From Mucilaginibacter tolerans (GTDB lineage Bacteria > Bacteroidota > Bacteroidia > Sphingobacteriales > Sphingobacteriaceae), in NCBI RefSeq assembly GCF_030519375.1, contig NZ_JAUMKB010000010.1, positions 124,001 to 188,000 on the forward strand: DNA of 64,000 bases. The letters are read 5' to 3'. The first letter of the stretch is position 1, and each line of letters starts with the position of its first letter. The notes beneath the pieces were generated by a model. The model had not been told where the DNA came from and made no database searches. It saw only the letters and a list, made by a program, of their open reading frames with translations. Both the position numbers and the translations under genes were made by a program. Positions 42,869 through 51,013 of this stretch are shown here, one piece after another.

Positions 42869-44539
42869 ATGACACCGGCAGAAAAATTGAAGGCACTTGT
42901 TGATAAGGAGTTTGAAGAAGTTCTTGCTGTTATGAGTTCCCGGACTGCCTATATGGAGTTGCTTGAAATAATCCGGCAAATTGAGACAGCATATATCGCG
43001 GGCGGTTCATCCGAAGACAGTTTCGCGGAACAAAAGTTATTTGAAAGCGTGCGCATGGGATGGATGCGGCCATTGTCATTTTATTTAAAAAACTTACAGG
43101 CCAATTTACAACCGTTGACTTTTGCATCAAAGTTGGAAGGGAAAATTTGGGCACTAAATTTATTAAAAGAGACCGGGAGTTTGGAGTTGGTGGATCGCTG
43201 GATAACAGCGGAGAAAGCAGGCATTGTGGAGATTTCGGAGCCTGACGAAAATAAATTCAAAGTCACGCCGCTTCATGAAATCGTCGAAAAGGAACATTAT
43301 GACAGGGAAAGTATTGCGTATGTTAACAGGCAAATAGAGTTAAAAAACCAGAATGCATTTCAACGTCATACGGTTAAATTCAAAAATATCGAAAAGCAAA
43401 TGTTGGGAACGCTGCAAATCGTTGATGACACGTTCATTAAATATAGCACCACCCCTGATATTGATCGCTACTATTCCCAATTAGGATATTTTCACTTATC
43501 AAATAATCTTGCATTCGATGATTTCGGAGGCGACGATGTGTTCGGAGGCATACCATACAAACTTTATCTTCGAGTTCTTGAAGAAGTATGCGGTGTTGCT
43601 TTAAAACACTTCGATTATTGCAAAATTGCAGTCCGCAAGAACGGCAATGTTGACTTTTTTAATATCCTTCCTTATAGCTTTTATGAAGACAAAACATTAC
43701 TAGATTTTTCCCAGTACCTAAAGATATCATTGCCTGAGACCAGTCAGATTTTTGGGTGCCTGACCTTGGATACCGGGAATATATCTTATCATGAACTTTT
43801 CAAGGGCAATATTTTGGCGCCGTACGTGAGGACAGGCCCCAACCAGTTAACAAGAACCTTTTTTGGAGCCTGGGAAGGCGGCATAGATTTCTTAAAAAGG
43901 GAGCTAAAAAGACGATTTGAGGACGATTATTTTAAAGCCGTAAATAAACGCGAAGCACGCTTCAGGGATGATATATATCGATTTTTTAAGGGTAATCGGT
44001 TTGTGACTACATCTGAAGAGATTGAGATTAAATTGCCAGGACTGCATACTGATATTGATGGCGTCGTTTTCGACAAGAAAACGCGGTCGTTGGGTATTTT
44101 TCAGTTGAAATGGCAAGATATGTTCTATGCGTCATTACAAGAGCGGAGAAGCAGGATCAGTAACTTATATCCTAAAGCATCAGAATGGATCGATAAAATC
44201 GAGAGATGGACAACTTCTTATCCTAAAAAAGAGATAATGACCAAATTGAAATTCAATTTAACTAACGAAGCCGGTGAATTCGAAAATGTGTATTTATTTG
44301 TAATAACCCGGAATCAGGTTCATTTCACAGGTATTGAACCTGACGAACGGGCTGCTTGGGCCACCATGTTTCAGTTAATTGAAAGTTATGATTTTTACAA
44401 ACTAGGATTGAATGACCCTGTAAAAGAGCTTTACCATCAAATAAAGATGGGACTGCCGTCAAATCGTGTGAAAGAAGAGGGGTATCCACAAATGCCTTCG
44501 TATACTGTTATGCATCAAACATTTGAGTTGCAACTTTAA
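42869..44539 (+). CDS. PD-(D/E)XK-like protein, candidate restriction nuclease
   Basis: About 556 aa from ATG 42869, one base after the vsr stop; an open extension upstream in another frame of vsr is not real. The C-terminal part (about 360-470) has a nuclease-like core: RFRDDIYRFFKGNRF, then TDIDGVVFDKKTRSLGIFQL with aspartates near 394-396 and a QLK (about 412-414) in the place of the (D/E)XK motif. The N-terminal 350 residues show no known domain and may recognise DNA or the partners. Being last in the methyltransferase operon, it is the best candidate for the cutting subunit. The fold call is from pattern only. Confidence 0.65.
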   Translation: MTPAEKLKALVDKEFEEVLAVMSSRTAYMELLEIIRQIETAYIAGGSSEDSFAEQKLFESVRMGWMRPLSFYLKNLQANLQPLTFASKLEGKIWALNLLKETGSLELVDRWITAEKAGIVEISEPDENKFKVTPLHEIVEKEHYDRESIAYVNRQIELKNQNAFQRHTVKFKNIEKQMLGTLQIVDDTFIKYSTTPDIDRYYSQLGYFHLSNNLAFDDFGGDDVFGGIPYKLYLRVLEEVCGVALKHFDYCKIAVRKNGNVDFFNILPYSFYEDKTLLDFSQYLKISLPETSQIFGCLTLDTGNISYHELFKGNILAPYVRTGPNQLTRTFFGAWEGGIDFLKRELKRRFEDDYFKAVNKREARFRDDIYRFFKGNRFVTTSEEIEIKLPGLHTDIDGVVFDKKTRSLGIFQLKWQDMFYASLQERRSRISNLYPKASEWIDKIERWTTSYPKKEIMTKLKFNLTNEAGEFENVYLFVITRNQVHFTGIEPDERAAWATMFQLIESYDFYKLGLNDPVKELYHQIKMGLPSNRVKEEGYPQMPSYTVMHQTFELQL

Positions 44540-44634
44540 ATGTTCTATAAATAGATGATTAGAGCTGGCTAGTTCGTCAAAATCATATCTTTAGGATATT
44601 ATTCAGCAACAAATCTCAAATTAAAATATCTACG

Positions 44635-45204
44635 ATGGCAAGCAAAATCGTAACTATTAAAAAGAATCCAAAATTAGATTGGGCTATCGCATTATTAGGC
44701 GGGCCGGCAATACCAACTAAACAAGATAAGTTCAAGCCGCTGATCGGAATGCAAGGTATACTTCAAGACGGCGATAGTGAACAAATCTTTGATAATCTTT
44801 ATATCAAGAAACCTGACAAACCCGCAATTGAAGCATTCGAAAAAAAACTATCGAGTTTCCTGAAAGAAAACGTCGACAAAGAAATGCCATACAAGATGCC
44901 AGTCGAAGTAATTTTAAACTTTGACATCAACCGGAAAAGGCTTTTCGAGGTCGACGTCGACAATTTATCGAAAACAATTTTGGACTCGATGAAAGGAGTT
45001 GTATTCGAAGATGACAACCAAGTTGTTCGGCTTCTTGCGATCAAGGATACACATCCACTTAATATAAATGGATTAATGATTGCCGTCAATAAAGTCGAGA
45101 AACCTGAACAAGGCTGGTTCGCAAATATTAAATTGTTTTACATAGAGGAGGCGGCCGAAGTCGCCGAAGCGGAAATTGATAAAGATAAAATGAAGACGAA
45201 GTAA
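44635..45204 (+). CDS. RusA-like Holliday junction resolvase
   Basis: A 189-aa protein with RusA-type acidic motifs: EVDVDNLSKTILDSMKGVVF and EDDNQVVRLLAIKDT, matching the D.DNL.K.ilD....i..DD pattern. RusA resolves Holliday junctions and is mostly phage- or element-borne. It is 95 nt downstream of the nuclease-like gene on the same strand. The N-terminal 80 residues are longer than in phage RusA and are predicted to be beta-rich. Its link to the restriction operon is uncertain; it may be a separate cargo gene. Confidence 0.78.
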   Translation: MASKIVTIKKNPKLDWAIALLGGPAIPTKQDKFKPLIGMQGILQDGDSEQIFDNLYIKKPDKPAIEAFEKKLSSFLKENVDKEMPYKMPVEVILNFDINRKRLFEVDVDNLSKTILDSMKGVVFEDDNQVVRLLAIKDTHPLNINGLMIAVNKVEKPEQGWFANIKLFYIEEAAEVAEAEIDKDKMKTK

Positions 45205-45311
45205 TTCGACATTGAACTGCCAATGCTAAACGTTTACAAATACTTTACATCGAAATTTTGATTAACGATTTTTATCAGTCACCCATGGTTCTAACTAATT
45301 CTTTGACAAAC

Positions 45312-45360
45312 TAATGCCAGGGCGATTATTTATTGAAATAGATTAAATACAATAGGAGGG
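45312..45360 (+). repeat. Direct repeat, right copy (decayed small-gene end)
   Basis: AATGCCAGGGCGAT, then GAAATAGATTAAATACAATA and GGAGGG, match the end of the small cargo gene at 33706-33757 with substitutions and a short gap; no frame remains open. The rest of 45205-45428 holds no gene. Confidence 0.6.
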
Positions 45361-45428
45361 CTTATCCCGGTAATAAATCGAATAAGTAAGTACAGGGGAA
45401 ACTGGAGGGGCATGATTAACCATTTAGA

Positions 45429-46463
45429 TTAGCTATCCATCACTGTGAAATCCATCGAATTAAACAGTGTTTTAACTGAAATACCGTTGGCTTTAGCCCA
45501 ATCTACCACCTCGTTAATGGTTTCATAGTACAACGTAGCAAAATGATACAACCGATCATTAATATCATCCTCTCCCCAGTAAATAAGTTTTGCATCCAGT
45601 AAGATCAATAATTCTGCTTCTATTTCCTTTAAATCCACACGCAATAGATTTGCAAGCGTTTTCGGAAAAATGCCCCATTCTTCCCTAGTATGGTTGAATC
45701 GGCGCTTGGTTCCTCTTTCGGCGATGATAGCTAACAATTCCCTGGTCACACGGGGAATACGCTGCATTGTTTTATAGAGGTTTTTTATCGAGCTTAACGA
45801 TACATCATCGTCAAAGCGGTCTGCCAGCATGTTGGCGTTTAACGGTGGTTGATTGGGGATTTTTTCCAATTGTTTGTAAAGGGAAGATTCAAAGTTGCCT
45901 TTGCTATCCATTATTTCGAAGTCGATTTTTAAGATCCTGAACTCACGAACAAATTGCGAATATAATACATCCAGTTTCTCGATGGGCAGCACCATGATAT
46001 CTTTTAACATATCATCGAGATCAACAATATCTCGCTTCGGATCGAAATTTGTCTTTATTTTCAGCGTCCGTGGAATAGTGTATTTGGTTTGTTTTTCATT
46101 TACAATAAATACCTTAATTGAGGTATACGTGGTTGTTTGCACTTGCGTTAACACCTCCAAAGTATCCTTTACTTTGCCAGTACTCTTGGTTGAGGTGATT
46201 TGGTAAGCAATTTTTTTGCCTTCGTCGCCCAAGTCTATCCCCGGATTGTTGCTGCGGTCAGCATTCAGATTGATCAAATCAAGATCGTATATGGTGTTAA
46301 GCGTCTCTTTAAAAAAGTCTTCGGTGAACTTTGTCAGGTCAAACATGCCCAGCTTATTCCTCGTTTGTACCTGATATTTCAGACTGGCAATATCATCTAC
46401 AATCTTTCCAATAATAAATCCTCGTGTCAGCATAAGTTGTGATTTGGTTTTGTTATACTTCAA
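45429..46463 (-). CDS. SMEK-domain protein
   Basis: A 344-aa protein with an N-terminal SMEK-type domain: LTRGFIIGKIVDDIASLKYQ, NLNADRSNNPGIDLGDEGKK and AYQITSTKS. The D...(x)KKIAYQIT pattern resembles the core of a PD-(D/E)XK-type nuclease, and SMEK domains occur in conflict-related proteins. The C-terminal half is helical with a possible winged helix near RTLKIKTNFDP and RVTRELLAIIAERG. It stands alone on the minus strand, convergent with the RusA gene. It is probably another defence-type gene of the island. Confidence 0.75.
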   Translation of the reverse strand: MKYNKTKSQLMLTRGFIIGKIVDDIASLKYQVQTRNKLGMFDLTKFTEDFFKETLNTIYDLDLINLNADRSNNPGIDLGDEGKKIAYQITSTKSTGKVKDTLEVLTQVQTTTYTSIKVFIVNEKQTKYTIPRTLKIKTNFDPKRDIVDLDDMLKDIMVLPIEKLDVLYSQFVREFRILKIDFEIMDSKGNFESSLYKQLEKIPNQPPLNANMLADRFDDDVSLSSIKNLYKTMQRIPRVTRELLAIIAERGTKRRFNHTREEWGIFPKTLANLLRVDLKEIEAELLILLDAKLIYWGEDDINDRLYHFATLYYETINEVVDWAKANGISVKTLFNSMDFTVMDS

Positions 46464-46557
46464 ATTACGTAATAAGAAATGAAATATTAAGTTTTGATCT
46501 ACTCGGATAATATTTTCCCGGAGGCATAGTATAAAGCCTTATCATTGATTATGTGTT

Positions 46558-46750
46558 CTACTACATTAGGGATGTGTTCACCTCCGCTGATGACTCAGGA
46601 AAGGATAACTGAACATTATTTTCTGTTTGAAAGAGTTCACAGTATCCATAAATGTCAAACAACTTGTGGTTCGACCTTGCACCATTAACGTCCTCAAATT
46701 CGAGCAATTTTTTTTAAATCAGCTATAAAGTTATTTGAAAATAGACCCAT
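46558..46750 (-). pseudogene. Frameshifted gene fragment, copy 1
   Basis: In the minus direction, MGLFSNNFIADLKKIARI runs to a stop. After a one-base shift near the A-run the reading LEFEDVNGARSNHKLFDIYG continues into CELFQTENNVQLSF and a stop at about 46558. The first 75 bp recur near 50697-50775 with the same shift. The original gene is unknown. The remaining DNA between 46464 and 47078 contains a hairpin with a T-run (46764-46793) and a palindrome at 46821-46855, and no other gene that I can support. Confidence 0.6.
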
Positions 46751-46763
46751 GATCGACCCCAAA

Positions 46764-46793
46764 GCCTTTTATGAAAATGAGAGGCTTTTTTAT
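46764..46793 (+). terminator. Hairpin with T-run
   Basis: AAAGCCT and AGGCTTT arms around an A/T-rich loop, followed by TTTTTAT. No gene on the plus strand ends directly before it, so it may be left over from a lost gene. Confidence 0.5.
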
Positions 46794-46820
46794 TGACTGA
46801 TAATCAGGTGTTTAGAGATG

Positions 46821-46855
46821 TAAATATACCAAGTTCAAGCAACTTGGTATATTTA
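46821..46855. repeat. Perfect 15-bp palindrome with 5-nt loop
   Basis: TAAATATACCAAGTT (46821-46835) is exactly inverted at 46841-46855 around CAAGC. It could be an operator, a terminator or an element end. No gene starts close by. Confidence 0.65.
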
Positions 46856-47078
46856 TTAAAATTAACTAAAGACTTAAAAGTCAATAGATTAGATCGTTTT
46901 TTTGGTTCGAGCCCCATTACCCTACTTGATGGGGCAAAATTTAAAATTAAATTTAATAGCTATTTAAATAACTGGATATAAGTATGTTATATCATATTTG
47001 CTGGTTCGATGTTAAAAATGGAAACAAAAATATTTTTGCATTTTTAAAAGCATACTAAGTCTTATGTTAATCGATCAA

Positions 47079-47243
47079 TTATTCATGTTTTGGTCTATTC
47101 TCATCCAAGAGTACTTCCAGTGTAATCCTTGCGAACTTGTACATGAAATCAAGCACTAATTGTGCCTGTTCAATAGTAATTATTTCGCCCTCTTTTTTCA
47201 TTAGTTCGACAACTTCCTCTGGCGTAACTTCTCTTTTTTCCAT
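47079..47243 (-). CDS. Small protein of 54 aa, unknown function
   Basis: A 54-aa protein, MEKREVTPEEVVELMKKEGE then IITIEQAQLVLDFMYKFARI and a charged tail ending RPKHE. It is amphipathic and helical. Similar short helical proteins with an E-A-x-x-x-L-D-F pattern are common cargo in Sphingobacteriaceae elements and are sometimes misnamed as PTS subunits. It ends the accessory stretch and lies downstream of the reductase gene on the same strand (26 nt). Confidence 0.6.
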   Translation of the reverse strand: MEKREVTPEEVVELMKKEGEIITIEQAQLVLDFMYKFARITLEVLLDENRPKHE

Positions 47244-47269
47244 CAGATAGTTATACCGATTTCGGCGAA

Positions 47270-48022
47270 TTAATGCCTCTTAGGGTTTTTAGGAAACAGC
47301 GAACGGTTTAATGTCAATACATCTTCATGCGTAGGTAGCGCTGAGAATTCCATGAATTTCCCAATAGCATAGTCCCGCAGGTGTGCAGCTTCTTGTTTTT
47401 CACCATCTGCAAGGGCTTGCTTAAGTTCTGCCACAACAAGTTCTGTACAATAAGCCGGAGTGCCTGGTTGATGCCTCCAGGAATCAGCCAGTGTACCTGC
47501 ATCCACAGCGTCGAACCCCATATCTTTGATCAAGGTGGATACGATCTCTTTGGCCTGTTGATCGTCGCCTGACATCGCCATCGCTATCCGGTCTTTGGCA
47601 CCTTCAGGCTTGCCGCCATATTCAAGGCTATGCGCCAGTAAATTGTTAAAAGCTTTGATCACGGGTCTTCCCAGGGTTTCCGAAACCCATACACTCTCGA
47701 CTTTGCCATTCTTTAAGTCTTCGATCTCGCCATCCCTGAACGGATAATAGTTTGACGTATCGATCACGACCACCTTATCAGAAACTTTTGCGATAAGCAC
47801 TGATAATTCCGGGATAGCTATTGTGGGAATGGATACGATAAGTACCTCGACATCCGCTATGATCTGGTCTTTGGTGGATGGCTTAACCCCCAGTTCCCGA
47901 GCCCGTTCTTCCAATTTTTGCTGACCTCCCGAGCTGTAAACCTTTACCTCGTGACCGGTTGCAGCTAATTTCTTTGCGATGATGCCGCCGATTACGCCGG
48001 TGCCTATAATTCCTATTTTCAT
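47270..48022 (-). CDS. F420/NADP-dependent reductase-like protein
   Basis: A 250-aa Rossmann protein of the NADPH-dependent F420 reductase/NADP oxidoreductase type: MKIGIIGTGVIGGIIAKKLA (glycine-rich motif GTGVIGG at 7-13), VEVLIVSIPTIAIPEL, DKVVVIDTSNYYPFRDG and VIKAFNNLLA. Despite the family name, Bacteroidota make no F420, so the cofactor is likely NADP and the substrate unknown. It is divergent from an HxlR regulator, with 111 bp between the start codons and a perfect operator-like inverted repeat in it. This pairing is a common one for HxlR-controlled oxidoreductases. Confidence 0.9.
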   Translation of the reverse strand: MKIGIIGTGVIGGIIAKKLAATGHEVKVYSSGGQQKLEERARELGVKPSTKDQIIADVEVLIVSIPTIAIPELSVLIAKVSDKVVVIDTSNYYPFRDGEIEDLKNGKVESVWVSETLGRPVIKAFNNLLAHSLEYGGKPEGAKDRIAMAMSGDDQQAKEIVSTLIKDMGFDAVDAGTLADSWRHQPGTPAYCTELVVAELKQALADGEKQEAAHLRDYAIGKFMEFSALPTHEDVLTLNRSLFPKNPKRH

Positions 48023-48075
48023 TTCGCCTGTTTTTAAATTCTCAATAAATTCCTTAGCAAAATTGGTGAATTTAT

Positions 48076-48110
48076 ACTTTCCTTTGTATAGTGCTTTCCC
48101 AAAGGAAAGT
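48076..48110 (+). promoter_or_regulatory. HxlR-type operator
   Basis: ACTTTCCTTTG (48076-48086) and CAAAGGAAAGT (48100-48110) are perfect inverted repeats with a 13-bp spacer. It lies 24 bp before the HxlR start codon and between the divergent genes, the usual site for an autoregulating HxlR dimer. Confidence 0.75.
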
Positions 48111-48133
48111 GGAATAGTTTTAAATGAGGTTTT

Positions 48134-48484
48134 ATGGCAGCTAAAAAAGCATATTGTGATTGCATCGAAACGATAAAGCCTGTGAGGGATGCACTGGACG
48201 TGATCAATGGTAAATGGAAACTACCCATTATTATTTCCGTAGGCGTTGGAAATGACCGGTTCACCGATATACAGGAAAGTATCCCCGGTATTACGCCCAA
48301 AGTTTTGGCGAAAGAACTGAAAGACCTGGAACAGCACCGTTTGGTCGTCAGGACCGTGATAGATGGTTACCCGGTGAAGATCACCTATCAATTGGCTCAA
48401 TATGCTGATACGCTGACGCCCATCATATATTCCCTGAAAAACTGGGGCTTGAATCACCGTAAAAAGGTCACAGACCGCGCATAA
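48134..48484 (+). CDS. HxlR-family transcriptional regulator
   Basis: A 116-aa winged-helix regulator. CDCIETIKPVRDALDVINGKW at the start (a cysteine next to the DNA-binding domain, here C8 and C10) is typical of redox- or electrophile-sensing HxlR proteins. It continues with RFTDIQESIPGITPKVLAKELKDLEQ (recognition region) and VKITYQLAQYADTLTPIIYSL as the wing and dimer helix. It is divergent from the reductase gene and probably controls it. Downstream lies an SDR gene broken by a frameshift. Confidence 0.9.
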   Translation: MAAKKAYCDCIETIKPVRDALDVINGKWKLPIIISVGVGNDRFTDIQESIPGITPKVLAKELKDLEQHRLVVRTVIDGYPVKITYQLAQYADTLTPIIYSLKNWGLNHRKKVTDRA

Positions 48485-48602
48485 TGATTGGCTTAGTCTA
48501 TACTCGCATTTCGTAAAAACGTTTCATTATTGCCTACTTTTGTATCAGAATAGCTGTATTAATTGGCAGAACTTTGTCCTTATAAATATTAAAAATAAGA
48601 TA

Positions 48603-49420
48603 ATGGCAAAAACAATTTTATAACTGGCGCATCCCGCGGATTCGGCAGGATCTGGGCAGAAGCGTTTTTACAACGTGGCGATAATGTAGTTGCGGCTGTT
48701 CGTAACCCTGAAACATTAACCGAACTTACAAAAGAATATTCTTCAAATCTATTGGTACTAAAACTTGATGTAACCGATAAAAAAGCAAGCTTTGAAGCAA
48801 TTGCAGCTGCAAAAACTCACTTTGGCCGCATCGATGTATTAATAAACAATGCCGGTTACGGGCATATTGGAGCTGTAGAGGAATTAAACGAGCAAGATGT
48901 CAGGACGCAGTTTGAAACGAATGTACTGGGTTCATTATGGACTATACAAGCGGTCGTGCCCATCATGCGTCAGCAAAAGTCAGGGCAAATCATTCAACTT
49001 TCAAGCGCTTTGGGTTTGAATACAGTATCATTAATGGGATTGTACAGTGCATCCAAGTTCGCCGTTGAGGGTCTTACTGAAACACTGGCTGGAGAAGTAA
49101 GTGGTTTTGGCATTAAAGTAACCATACTGGAGCCAGGTGGTTTCTCTACTGATTTCTTCGGAACGACTTCTCTTGCCTTAAGTGAATCACTTCCTGCTTA
49201 TGACGATGTACGTAAAACCTTTTACGAACTTGCAGAAGGACAAGATTCCGGTAACCCAGCAGCCACTGCCAATGCACTTCTTACCCTGGTTGATTCAGAA
49301 AATCCGCCATTAAGATTACTTTTGGGTAAAACCACTTACCCATGGGTGAAATACACTTACGAAGAACGGCTGAAAACGTGGGAATCATGGCAGGATGTTT
49401 CTGTGGCAGCACATGGTTAA
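48603..49420 (+). pseudogene. SDR-family oxidoreductase, 5' frameshift
   Basis: A short-chain dehydrogenase whose frame is broken near its start. From ATG 48603 the reading MAKTIL meets a stop; one extra T in the T-run at 48616-48619 would give MAKTIFITGASRGFGRIWAE and continue to 49420. All catalytic motifs follow: GASRGFG, NNAGYG, a serine in QLSSALG and YSASK (Y-x-x-x-K). It is otherwise complete. Either the gene is dead, the sequence is wrong at one base, or the short T-run varies between cells. A -7-like TACTTTTG is at 48535-48542. Confidence 0.75.
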
Positions 49421-49434
49421 TAGATTAACATTAA

Positions 49435-49459
49435 CGGGATCCGGATTTGCCGGATCCTG
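49435..49459 (+). terminator. Hairpin terminator after SDR
   Basis: CGGGATCCGG (49435-49444) pairs with CCGGATCCTG (49450-49459), including one G-U, and is followed by TTTTTAT. Confidence 0.8.
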
Positions 49460-49479
49460 TTTTTATAATTGCGAAAAAT

Positions 49480-50376
49480 ATGAAGCATTTTAAAAAAATC
49501 AGCGATCTGCATGAAGTTCTTGGCGTTAAGCCGCCTGAGCACCCCCTTTTCAGTGTGGCTTACGGTGAACGGGATAATTGCACCAGCATCAGCGAACTTG
49601 AATTTACTTCAGCATTTTACATCATCGGATTCAAGAAGCTGAAATCAGGGCAAATGCTTTACGGGAAAACCAAGTACGACCATGACCTCGGCTCCATGTC
49701 ATTTATCAAACCGCAGCAAAAAGTATCTTTCCGAAATATGGAATTGGAGGAAAAAGGGTTTATGATCATCATCCATGAGGACTTCTTACCAGGAACATCC
49801 CTCTACAGTGAAATTAAAAAATACAGCTATTTTGATTATGAGGTGAATGAGGCACTGCACCTTTCTCCTGCCGAAGAAAATATTATCTGGAACCTATATT
49901 TCAGCATAGAAAAGGAATATAACAACAATACAGATGAACATAGCAAAACGATCATCATCAGTCATATTGATTCGATGCTCAAATATGCACAGCGGTTTTA
50001 TAAGAGGCAATTTATTCACCGGACAGAATTAACCGGGGCGACGCTAACCAAATTCAATACATTACTCGCTGCAAATTTCGAAGAAAGGAAATTGAAGGAT
50101 ATGGGGTTGCCTACAGTAGCTTCCCTGGCAGAAAAGATGCATATATCTCCCCGTTATTTAACTGATCTGCTTAAAGAAGAAACGGGTAAAACAGCCTTAG
50201 AACTTATTCACCTTTTTTTGATTGGTGAGGCAAAAAATATGCTGACAGCGGGCGATATGAATATTTCGGAGATATCGTCTTCACTTGGTTTCGATAACGC
50301 AACTTATTTTTCCCGTCTTTTTAAAAAAGAAGTGGGCACTACTCCAAATAAATTCAAAGACCGCTTCTTAAATTAA
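49480..50376 (+). CDS. AraC-family transcriptional regulator
   Basis: A 298-aa regulator from ATG 49480 (the open frame reaches further upstream through a terminator). The N-terminal part is a cupin-type ligand-binding domain. The C-terminal AraC/XylS domain has its first helix-turn-helix at PTVASLAEKMHISPRYLTDL and the second at NISEISSSLGFDNATYFSRL, followed by FKKEVGTTPNKFKDRF, the standard end. It follows the broken SDR gene, and regulators of this type often control adjacent oxidoreductases. The inducer is unknown. Confidence 0.9.
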   Translation: MKHFKKISDLHEVLGVKPPEHPLFSVAYGERDNCTSISELEFTSAFYIIGFKKLKSGQMLYGKTKYDHDLGSMSFIKPQQKVSFRNMELEEKGFMIIIHEDFLPGTSLYSEIKKYSYFDYEVNEALHLSPAEENIIWNLYFSIEKEYNNNTDEHSKTIIISHIDSMLKYAQRFYKRQFIHRTELTGATLTKFNTLLAANFEERKLKDMGLPTVASLAEKMHISPRYLTDLLKEETGKTALELIHLFLIGEAKNMLTAGDMNISEISSSLGFDNATYFSRLFKKEVGTTPNKFKDRFLN

Positions 50377-50414
50377 AGAGGGTAATTCTTACTACCTATT
50401 TTGATTGACTCTTT

Positions 50415-50600
50415 AGGTGGACATTCCGGGGCTGTTGACTACCCCCCGTTCCAGAAAAGCAAACAGTTTATTCCGACGCACTTTGACCATTTTACTTTAT
50501 TGATTATTAATTGCGATTTTCCTATTTACCTACAAAACTCGGTGCTCCAAAGTGCACGGACGGTTTGGTCAAGCCTCACGGAATATCTAGGGAACGGTGC
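50415..50600. repeat. Diverged repeat, left copy
   Basis: A stretch starting TAGGTGGACATTCCG, with CGCACTTTGACCA 65 bp further on and AACTCGGTGCTCCAAAG towards the end, recurs at 51862-52047 with many substitutions but the same spacing. It resembles remains of an insertion-sequence end. A shorter third piece is at 50905-50940. No intact transposase is present. The 50377-51013 gap holds no gene. Confidence 0.5.
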
Positions 50601-50696
50601 AGATCTCATGTGTTTTTTATACCAGCTCAATCCAAAATCGGCGGCGGCGATGATCACCAAACAGATGTGTAAAATATTCTCATAGTAGTTAAGACG

Positions 50697-50775
50697 GTTC
50701 GACCTTGCACCATCAACATCCTCATATTCGAGCTATTTTCTTTAAATCAGCTATAAAGTTATTTGAAAACAGCCC
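50697..50775 (-). pseudogene. Frameshifted gene fragment, copy 2
   Basis: In the minus direction this reads MAGLFSNNFIADLKKIARI then a stop, with LEYEDVDGARSN in the next frame. It matches copy 1 (46558-46750) over about 75 bp with few substitutions and shares the same shift. After GARSN the sequence departs, so it was cut there. Confidence 0.6.
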
Positions 50776-51013
50776 TGCCATCGACCCTTCATCGGACAGT
50801 TCAAAAATGTAGATCCGGTATGTTTTTTTTGCAGACGCATGTTTGTCAATTTAGAAATTCCAATGCGATTGACCACCGTGTTCGTGAACTGTAATTAAGG
50901 TAGCTCCGGAACGCTTTGACCATGGTAATTTATTGATTATTAATTGGGGGCTCCGATAACTTTTGCTTCGATTACTGTAACGAAAGGCGCAAATCCCACG
51001 TCTTATCGGCACC

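Noticed and set aside
46671..46690. TTCGACCTTGCACCA-like sequence resembling a tRNA 3' end
   Set aside because: The spacing of T-arm and acceptor stem does not fit; the stretch reads as part of a decayed protein gene.
46900..46935. tRNA-like words (GGTTCGAGCC) near a small hairpin
   Set aside because: No cloverleaf can be built around them; at most they are the remnant of an attachment site.
46793..46981. A 62-codon plus-strand frame
   Set aside because: It spans a perfect palindrome and another hairpin and has no ATG-supported protein pattern.
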